Positions 58,029 to 64,000 of a DNA stretch of 64,000 bases are shown here, one piece after another (position 1 is the stretch's first letter; every line of letters begins with the position of its first letter). Where the stretch lies: NCBI GenBank assembly GCA_947492905.1, contig CANLOL010000001.1, positions 1,528,578-1,592,577 on the forward strand, written 5' to 3'. Made by a program: the position numbers and the translations under genes. The notes beneath the pieces are model-generated. The model had not been told where the DNA came from. It saw only the letters and a list, made by a program, of their open reading frames with translations, and ran no database searches. This stretch comes from an uncultured Sphingorhabdus sp. Lineage in GTDB: Bacteria > Pseudomonadota > Alphaproteobacteria > Sphingomonadales > Sphingomonadaceae.

Positions 58029-59846
58029 TTAGCTCTGTAATTGCTCGGCCATTTCGGCAATTTCTAGCCATCGTTCTTCGGCAGCATCTTTGGCAGCATT
58101 ATAATCTTCGATGGATTTGGTGAGCGCAGCAAAGCGTTCAGGGTTTTGCGTATATAATTGCGGGTCGCTCAATTGTTCTTCGGCCTTGATTATGGCCTTT
58201 TCATAATCCTCTATTTGCTGTGGCAATAGATCATAATCGCGCTGATCTTTATAGCTTAATTTGCGTTTCTTAGGAGCAGGCTTATCGGATGGGCTATCAT
58301 GTTTTGCTTTATTTTTTGGACTGGATATTTGCCCATTATTTTTATCAATTTTATGATTACGATTGGGACGCTTGGCCACCCAATCTGCATAGCCGCCAAC
58401 GATGATGTCAATCTCTCCCGAACCATCGAGGCCCAACGTTAAATTGACCGTGCGGTTCAAAAAATCACGGTCATGGCTCACCAACAATACTGTGCCATCA
58501 TAATCAGAGATGACTTCTTGCAATAGATCGAGCGTTTCCAAATCCAAATCATTGGTTGGTTCATCCAAAACCAGCAAATTAGATTCGCGCGCAAATTCAC
58601 GCGCCAAAAGCAAGCGCGATTTCTCTCCGCCCGATAATGTTCCGACCTTGGCATCGATAAGCGAAGGCTCGAATAAAAATTCTTTCAAATAGCCTTGAAC
58701 ATGTTTGCGCACACCGCGCACATCAATCCAATCGCTGCCATCAGCCAAGACATCGCGCACTTGTTTTTGCGGCTCTAATAATTTTCTTTGTTGGTCTATG
58801 ACGATACCAGATAGGGTTTTCGATATTTTAATCTCACCGCTATCGGGTGTATCTTCGCCCGTTAATATACGGATTAACGTGGTTTTCCCTGTACCATTAG
58901 CACCAACAATGCCGATGCGGTCGCCGCGCTGAATGCGCAAAGTGAAGTCTTTGACAAGCTTTCTGTCTCCATAAGCTTTGTTGATTTCTTTAGCATCAAT
59001 AACGGTTTTGGTTTTTACATCATTGGTTGCCGCTGCCAATTTTGCCGTTCCAGCAGGGCCAATCATAGATTTGCGCTGCTCGCGCATTTCATATAATTTT
59101 TCTAGGCGTCCTTGGTTGCGTTTGCGCCGCGCCGTAACACCATGCACCAACCAATGATTTTCCAACTTTAATTTAGCATCTAATCTATGCGCCGCTTTTT
59201 CTTCATCAGCATAGACTTTTTCCATCCAAGCTTCATATCCGCCAAAACCAACTTCATTGCGCCGCATAGTTCCGCGATCAAGCCAAAAGGTTTGCTTGGT
59301 TAGATTGGTCAAAAACTCTCTATCGTGGCTGATAACAACAAATGCACCATTAAAGCGCGACAGATAATTTTCTAGCCATTCAATCGCTTCTAAATCCAAA
59401 TGGTTGGTCGGTTCATCCAACAAAAGCAAATCGGGCTTTAGAGCCAATGCCAAGCATATAGCCGCTCTGCGCTTCTCTCCGCCGCTTGCGGTTTTGGCCT
59501 TTTTATCCAAATCAATACCAATTTGATCGGCCAAGGCCCGCACTTCATATTCCGCCGGAGCATCATCGCCCTTTTGCGTGAAATCAATCAATGTATCGCA
59601 ATCTGAAAAATCAGGATCTTGTTCCAGCATAACAATATGCGTGCCAGGGATGATGGTGCGCTTGCCTTTGTCGCATTCTATATCGCCAGCAATCAGGCGC
59701 ATCATCGTTGTTTTGCCCGCTCCATTGCGGCCAATAAGCGCCAATTTATCGCGCGGCCCAATATAGAGATTTATATCCTGAAATAGCCAATGGCTGCCCA
59801 ATTGTAGGCCAAGGTTTTCATAAGCAAGGATGGGCGGTGTGGACAT
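58029..59846 (-). CDS. uup: ABC-F family ATPase, Uup type
   Basis: A 605-residue soluble protein with two ABC domains. Walker A GRNGAGKTT and GANGTGKTT, signatures ASGGEKRR and LSGGEKSR, and two Walker B/D-loops LLLDEPTNHLDLEAIEWLE and LVLDEPTNDLDLE are intact. The linker ARRKRNQGRLEKLYEMREQR and a C-terminal coiled coil (about 535-605) after a basic Lys/Pro stretch are typical of Uup, which acts on ribosomes and branched DNA. No membrane segments. Confidence 0.9.
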   Translation of the reverse strand: MSTPPILAYENLGLQLGSHWLFQDINLYIGPRDKLALIGRNGAGKTTMMRLIAGDIECDKGKRTIIPGTHIVMLEQDPDFSDCDTLIDFTQKGDDAPAEYEVRALADQIGIDLDKKAKTASGGEKRRAAICLALALKPDLLLLDEPTNHLDLEAIEWLENYLSRFNGAFVVISHDREFLTNLTKQTFWLDRGTMRRNEVGFGGYEAWMEKVYADEEKAAHRLDAKLKLENHWLVHGVTARRKRNQGRLEKLYEMREQRKSMIGPAGTAKLAAATNDVKTKTVIDAKEINKAYGDRKLVKDFTLRIQRGDRIGIVGANGTGKTTLIRILTGEDTPDSGEIKISKTLSGIVIDQQRKLLEPQKQVRDVLADGSDWIDVRGVRKHVQGYLKEFLFEPSLIDAKVGTLSGGEKSRLLLAREFARESNLLVLDEPTNDLDLETLDLLQEVISDYDGTVLLVSHDRDFLNRTVNLTLGLDGSGEIDIIVGGYADWVAKRPNRNHKIDKNNGQISSPKNKAKHDSPSDKPAPKKRKLSYKDQRDYDLLPQQIEDYEKAIIKAEEQLSDPQLYTQNPERFAALTKSIEDYNAAKDAAEERWLEIAEMAEQLQS

Positions 59847-60026
59847 GATAGAGCCACTAATGACTATCTATACGATAAGCAAGCAAAGCCTATGCGCTTA
59901 TAGAGAATATCGCGTTTGATGAGGGCTGTTTATTTACATGCTTATATTTATGATTGGATAGCGCATAAAATCTCTATTCAAATCAATTGGACTTTTATAG
60001 GGGTAATGGCAATTGAGTCGCCTGTT

Positions 60027-60092
60027 ATTGGATTGGGGCCTATAATTGGATTGGGGCCTATAATTGGATTGGGACCTATAATTGGATTGGGA
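60027..60092. repeat. 18-bp tandem repeat before the aminotransferase gene
   Basis: Unit ATTGGATTGGGGCCTATA is repeated at 60027-60044 and 60045-60062, with one mismatch at 60063-60080, and as a partial fourth copy to about 60092. Each junction creates a perfect TATAAT (60041-60046, 60059-60064, 60077-60082). If translated in the aminotransferase frame the units read IIGLGP. The array ends 6 bp before the ATG at 60099. Confidence 0.9.
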
Positions 60093-60098
60093 TATGTC

Positions 60099-60950
60099 AT
60101 GCGGTCTATATTTTTGAATGGAGATTATGTTTCAGAAGATGAAGCGCAAATTTCTATTTTTGATCGCAGCGTTCAATTTGCGGATTCTATATATGAAGTC
60201 CTATCTGTCATTGATGGCAAAATCGTCGATTTCGCTGGCCATATAAACCGATTATCGCGTTCCTTAGCAGAATTAAATATAGTTAATACGCCATCGGATA
60301 GCGAATGGCTGGCTATATTTCATAAATTAATTGCATTAAATAATCTTAGTGAAGGCATAATCTATCTGCAAATTACGCGCGGCGTAGCAGAGAGAGATTT
60401 TCAATATTCTGATGCTTTGACGCCCACTTTAATTGCATATACGCAAGAAAAACAATTGATTGATAATCCGAAATTAGCGGACGGGCTATCCGTCATGCTA
60501 ACCCAAGATTTGCGCTGGGGGCGATGCGATATTAAAACCACGCAACTGCTCTATGCGTCTATGATAAAGAGTGAGGCCAAAGCAAAAGGCTATGACGATG
60601 CATGGTTGATGCGCGATAATCTGATTACCGAAGGCACATCAAATAATGCGGCGATCATTACGCAGGACGATATTTTGGTGACCCATAAATTGTCGCCTGC
60701 TATTTTGGCTGGAACAACGCGCAATATTATATTGGATATCGCCAATGATAGCTCATTAAAGATTGAAGAACGTGCTTTCACTCTCGAAGAAGCAATTGCC
60801 GCAAAAGAGGCATTTATTTCTGCTGCTTCTCTATTCATTATGCCTGTTACGAGCGTAGATGATAAAATCATTGGTTCAGGCGAAGTTGGAGCCCATACCT
60901 TATCGCTGCGTCAGAAATATATTGATTGGGCGCGTGAAATATCGTTATGA
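60099..60950 (+). CDS. class IV aminotransferase (D-amino-acid transaminase-like)
   Basis: About 283 residues from ATG 60099. The fold IV PLP lysine is in RCDIKTTQLLYA; FDRSVQFADSIYEVLSV and EGTSNNAAIITQDD are family marks closest to D-alanine transaminase, which makes D-Glu or D-Ala for peptidoglycan; branched-chain aminotransferase is the alternative. A longer in-frame reading from 59916 would include the repeat-encoded IIGLGP units but has no family support, so the repeat is taken as 5' untranslated. Confidence 0.85.
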   Translation: MRSIFLNGDYVSEDEAQISIFDRSVQFADSIYEVLSVIDGKIVDFAGHINRLSRSLAELNIVNTPSDSEWLAIFHKLIALNNLSEGIIYLQITRGVAERDFQYSDALTPTLIAYTQEKQLIDNPKLADGLSVMLTQDLRWGRCDIKTTQLLYASMIKSEAKAKGYDDAWLMRDNLITEGTSNNAAIITQDDILVTHKLSPAILAGTTRNIILDIANDSSLKIEERAFTLEEAIAAKEAFISAASLFIMPVTSVDDKIIGSGEVGAHTLSLRQKYIDWAREISL

Positions 60951-61014
60951 ATATAGATATTTTTTGAACATGATATTCACACAATATTCAAGCTAAGTGG
61001 ATTAAACGCATATT

Positions 61015-61335
61015 ATGAGTAAGATATATTCTATTTTGATGGCATTTTTGGTTGCGACAACCATGGTGATTACTGCGCCCTATGCCGATGCTCGGCGTAC
61101 AGATCAGGAAAAAGCCCGTCAGCAAATGAAATCTGGGCAATTAATGCCCTATGCGGAAATTGAACGTAATGTCAGAAAACGCATGAGAAAAATGGAATAT
61201 TTAGGCTCTCAGTTCAATGCGCGCAACAGCACCTATCGATTCAAATTTCTCAACCGAGATCGCGCTACGCAAAAAACCCGTGTGGTTTATGTTGATGTCG
61301 ACGCGAGGAGCGGCGCTATTTTGAGCACGCGCTAA
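61015..61335 (+). CDS. small exported PepSY-like protein
   Basis: A 106-residue protein with a signal peptide (1-26, ADA-RR). The mature part has the PepSY-like pattern of a helix (QMKSGQLMPYAEIERNVRKRM) followed by strands ending in VVYVDVDARSGAILSTR. It lies 116 bp upstream of a two-component system, the usual place for such proteins, which may modulate the sensor kinase. Confidence 0.75.
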   Translation: MSKIYSILMAFLVATTMVITAPYADARRTDQEKARQQMKSGQLMPYAEIERNVRKRMRKMEYLGSQFNARNSTYRFKFLNRDRATQKTRVVYVDVDARSGAILSTR

Positions 61336-61451
61336 ATTAAATCAAAAACGCACTATCATCATGGGTGAACATCAAATTTTCAAAAATGACTATCACTTGT
61401 TTTTTCTATGCGTTACCTAGAAGAAATTAGAGCAGATATAGGATATATAAT

Positions 61452-62117
61452 ATGCGCATATTAATCGTAGAAGATGAACCAACATTAGGACAACAGCTAA
61501 AATCCACTATGGAAAATGCTGGCTATGCCGTGGATTTGTCAACCGATGGCGAAGACGGTCATTTTCTGGGTTCAACAGAGAGCTATGATGCGGTTATTTT
61601 GGATTTAGGTCTGCCGGAAATTGACGGCTTAACGGTTTTGGATCGTTGGCGCAAAGAGGGTTTGAAATTCCCTGTATTGGTTTTAACGGCGCGCGATGGT
61701 TGGTCGGATAAAGTCGCTGGACTTGATGCTGGCGCTGATGATTATTTGGCAAAACCATTTCAAACCGAGGAATTAATTGCACGATTGCGAGCACTAATTC
61801 GCCGTGCATCGGGCAATGCGAGTTCAGAGCTCACCGCTGGTGCTGTGCGTCTTGATACGCGCTCGGGCCGAGTGACATTAGATGGATCACCGGTGAAATT
61901 AACCGCGCAGGAATATAAATTACTATCCTATTTGATGCACCATAAAGGCAAAGTTGTATCAAGGACTGAGCTTATCGAGCATATTTACGATCAAGATTTT
62001 GATCGCGATTCCAATACGATCGAAGTTTTTGTGACCCGTATCCGCAAGAAATTAGGACAAGAAGTAATCTCTACCATAAGAGGTCTTGGTTATAGCCTAG
62101 AAGATCCTGAAGCATGA
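61452..62117 (+). CDS. OmpR/PhoB-family response regulator (PhoP-like)
   Basis: A 221-residue regulator. The receiver domain has acidic ED at 7-8, phospho-acceptor Asp near 51 in VILDLGLP, Thr in LVLTARD and Lys in LAKPF; the C-terminal winged helix contains LTAQEYKLLSYLMHHKGKVVSRTEL and RDSNTIEVFVTRIRKKL. It pairs with the kinase 34 bp downstream. Confidence 0.92.
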   Translation: MRILIVEDEPTLGQQLKSTMENAGYAVDLSTDGEDGHFLGSTESYDAVILDLGLPEIDGLTVLDRWRKEGLKFPVLVLTARDGWSDKVAGLDAGADDYLAKPFQTEELIARLRALIRRASGNASSELTAGAVRLDTRSGRVTLDGSPVKLTAQEYKLLSYLMHHKGKVVSRTELIEHIYDQDFDRDSNTIEVFVTRIRKKLGQEVISTIRGLGYSLEDPEA

Positions 62118-62151
62118 TAATCTAGCGATATGAAAAGTTTGCGTAAATCAT

Positions 62152-63537
62152 ATGTGGGGGGTTAATACAAAACCCCAAGATGAAAATCTGGAGCCTAGAG
62201 GCAAGGGTTCTCTCAGCGGCCGGATGATCTTTATCGCGGCGGCTTGGATTACATTGCTCTTGTTAATTGGTGGTATCGCGCTTGATCGTGTTCTCGTCAA
62301 TAATGTCAGCAAAAATTTCGATGACCAATTAGAATATGTTCTGACCGCTATGATTGCGACAGCAGAAATCGGGCCTGATGGTGAGGTTCGAATGAGCCGT
62401 GCTTTGGGCGATCAAAGGTTTCTTGAACCCAATAGTGGCTTTTATTGGCAAATTAGCGGCAAAGATGTTCCCGACTTTCCATCCTATTCGCTGTGGGATA
62501 GGAGCATTGATCCCAAATTAGAAGAGAGCGATTATGAGGTTAATATTCGCGAAAGCGATGAATTTGCTGAAACGAGATTACGCATTGCAGAGCAATCTAC
62601 ATTATTGCCCGGTTCTGATATAGAATGGAAATTCATGGTAGCGCAAAGCCGAGATAGCCTCGATGCGCAAATAAGCACATTACGATCCACATTGATAATC
62701 AGCTTTTTATTATTGGCTCTAGGATTGCTTATCTTAGCCGCTTTGCAGACGCTATATGGCTTATGGCCGATGCGATATGTAAGGCGCGCAATTTCGGAAA
62801 TGCGCAGCGGTCAAAAAAATCGTGTGACCGATGAATTGCCAATCGAAGTAATGCCGATGGTGACCGAGTTAAATGAACTGCTCGATCATAATGAAAAGCA
62901 AGCCGAAGAGGCGCGGCGCCATGCTGGTAATTTGGCACATGCGCTCAAAACTCCGCTTACTGTGATAATGAACAGCGCAACGGCACAATCTGACGATTTA
63001 GCAGCGACAGTTATACGCGAAGCAACGACAATGCGTCGACAGGTTGACCACCATTTGGCACGTGCCAGAGCAGTAGGACGCCGCGCGCATAGTCAGAGCA
63101 GAACTAAGATATGGGCATCGCTCGAATCTGTTGAGCGCGCTGTTGGGCGATTATATCCGCAAACGCGATTGGATATGACGGGCGATGAAGAATTAGAAGC
63201 CACTATGGAGCGTCAAGATTTGGATGAATTGCTGGGTAATCTCATTGAAAATGCTGCGAAGTATGGCGGCGGCAGTGTGTTTGTGACAGTCGTAGATGGC
63301 GGGCAATTTGCCGAAGTTGAGGTGGAAGATGATGGCAATGGAATCCCCGAAGATGAACGCGAAAAGATATTTGATCGCGGCGCGCGCCTTGATACCGGAA
63401 AGCCCGGAACAGGTCTAGGTTTGGCCATTGTTCGCGATGTCGTAGAGATATATGGCGGCAGCGTAGGATTAGAAGAAAGTGAAGATATGGGGGGCTTATT
63501 GGTTAGGCTGAAAATACCAAAGCCGCCAAAGCGTTAA
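62152..63537 (+). CDS. sensor histidine kinase (PhoQ-like)
   Basis: A 461-residue kinase. Two membrane helices (about 25-50 and 180-205) flank a 130-residue periplasmic sensor; the H box is GNLAHALKTPL, typical of the PhoQ subgroup, followed by N box GNLIENAAKYG, G1 DDGNGIPE and G2 KPGTGLGLAIV. It should autophosphorylate the His and signal to the upstream regulator. The ATG at 62152 has no clear ribosome binding site, and a six-G run starts at 62156. The signal it senses is unknown. Confidence 0.9.
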   Translation: MWGVNTKPQDENLEPRGKGSLSGRMIFIAAAWITLLLLIGGIALDRVLVNNVSKNFDDQLEYVLTAMIATAEIGPDGEVRMSRALGDQRFLEPNSGFYWQISGKDVPDFPSYSLWDRSIDPKLEESDYEVNIRESDEFAETRLRIAEQSTLLPGSDIEWKFMVAQSRDSLDAQISTLRSTLIISFLLLALGLLILAALQTLYGLWPMRYVRRAISEMRSGQKNRVTDELPIEVMPMVTELNELLDHNEKQAEEARRHAGNLAHALKTPLTVIMNSATAQSDDLAATVIREATTMRRQVDHHLARARAVGRRAHSQSRTKIWASLESVERAVGRLYPQTRLDMTGDEELEATMERQDLDELLGNLIENAAKYGGGSVFVTVVDGGQFAEVEVEDDGNGIPEDEREKIFDRGARLDTGKPGTGLGLAIVRDVVEIYGGSVGLEESEDMGGLLVRLKIPKPPKR

Positions 63538-63555
63538 GCTAATTTATAAAACCAC

Positions 63556-63864
63556 TCAGCCATCATCACGGATTTTTTGGTGGTGGCGAATGACTTCATC
63601 GATGATGAATCTCAAAAATTTCTCTGTAAAATCAGGGTCTAAATTCGCATTATTCGCCAATTGACGCAAGCGAGCAATTTGCTCTTCTTCCCGATTTGGA
63701 TCGGCTGGCGGTAATGCAGTTTCCGCTTTATAGCGGCCCACAGCTTGGGTGATTTTGAAACGTTCGGCGAGCATAAAAACTAGAGCAGCATCAATATTAT
63801 CGATGCTACTGCGAAATTGCTCTAATCTATTTTCAGCTGTTTTTTCAGGCTTTATTTTTGACAT
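63556..63864 (-). CDS. chorismate mutase type II
   Basis: About 102 residues of all-helical AroQ fold: FRSSIDNIDAALVFMLAERFKITQAVGRYKAE, then NREEEQIARLRQLA and FLRFIIDEVIRHHQKI, placing the conserved Arg, Lys and Glu of the active site. It converts chorismate to prephenate for Phe and Tyr. ATG 63864 is preferred to 63879; neither has a strong ribosome binding site. Confidence 0.88.
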   Translation of the reverse strand: MSKIKPEKTAENRLEQFRSSIDNIDAALVFMLAERFKITQAVGRYKAETALPPADPNREEEQIARLRQLANNANLDPDFTEKFLRFIIDEVIRHHQKIRDDG

Positions 63865-64000
63865 ATAATTGCAATGCATATTTTAACGCTTTTGGACAAG
63901 CAAAATACAATATCAATCTTTACTTTTTCAATTAATATCTTGCTTTTGAAGGCGGAAATTGGCACTAACACTGCATGAGCGCGACTATTCACCACATCAA

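Noticed and set aside
59916-60098. 61-residue N-terminal extension of the class IV aminotransferase including IIGLGP repeats
   Set aside because: The family's N-terminus begins at the 60099 ATG, so the upstream frame is probably open only because the repeat unit is a multiple of three; the repeat is reported separately.
63959-63976. Sigma-54-like promoter (TGGCAC with TGC at -24/-12 spacing)
   Set aside because: The GG-N10-GC spacing fits, but the -12 element runs straight into an ATG and lacks the expected TTGC; without downstream sequence it is most likely chance.
63975-64000. ATG at the right edge that could start a new plus-strand gene
   Set aside because: Only eight codons are visible, with no ribosome binding site and no recognisable family, so it cannot be supported.

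Overview
The window looks like a contiguous chromosomal segment of an alphaproteobacterium, most likely of the order Sphingomonadales. The evidence is gene order and gene type: cpdR beside an N-formylglutamate amidohydrolase; the block NfuA-type NifU, nitroreductase, tsaB, rimI, mucR, fur, plsC, miaB, phoH, ybeY, corC; an atpHAGDC operon with a very short epsilon subunit; a SapC protein; and yajC-secD-secF-Mth938. The DNA is AT-rich for that order (visual impression only, low-to-mid 40s % GC), so I do not name a genus.

Layout. 1-5.4 kb: cpdR (cut by the window edge), an N-formylglutamate amidohydrolase, a TPR lipoprotein, SapC, a D-2-hydroxyacid dehydrogenase-type flavoprotein and an unknown secreted protein. 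5.5-14.9 kb: DEAD-box helicase, amidohydrolase, threonine dehydratase, bpt, pyrC, a large repeat-built glycine-zipper envelope protein, free Met-R-sulfoxide reductase and arfB. 15-23.2 kb: a tightly packed minus-strand housekeeping block. 23.3-30.7 kb: SDR, M16 peptidase, hslVU, galE and a small membrane protein. 31-36.9 kb: FlaA1/CapD-type sugar dehydratase overlapping a nitrilase, a second amidohydrolase, an EamA exporter and a tiny membrane protein. 36.9-43.5 kb: an isolated cpaF and the F1 ATP synthase operon. 43.5-49.8 kb: ogt, a membrane-bound trypsin-like protease, periplasmic msrA, priA and a DUF4197 lipoprotein. 49.8-51.9 kb is the only accessory-looking stretch: an Abi/HEPN gene preceded by a strong hairpin and a minicistron, then a holin/GH108 endolysin pair of gene-transfer-agent type next to tRNA-Pro(GGG). 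52-64 kb: yajC-secDF, a glycosyltransferase, a divergent XRE regulator/DUF6456 pair, Uup, a class IV aminotransferase behind a tandem repeat, a PhoPQ-like two-component system and chorismate mutase.

The most interesting signal is a bipartite DNA element present exactly twice in what I could scan: in front of the endolysin gene (51648-51673) and, about 5.8 kb away, in the shared promoter of the XRE regulator and the DUF6456 protein (57417-57444). Each copy has the same 13-bp near-palindrome plus the same 11-bp block, and the 11-bp block faces the same way relative to the endolysin and DUF6456 genes. This suggests one regulatory circuit joining a dedicated lysis cassette to a repressor/activator pair, as in the multilocus gene transfer agents of other alphaproteobacteria. 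Other points of note are an 18-bp tandem repeat that creates three perfect TATAAT boxes before the aminotransferase gene, a palindrome array before bpt, and an imperfect dyad repeat inside the atp operon.
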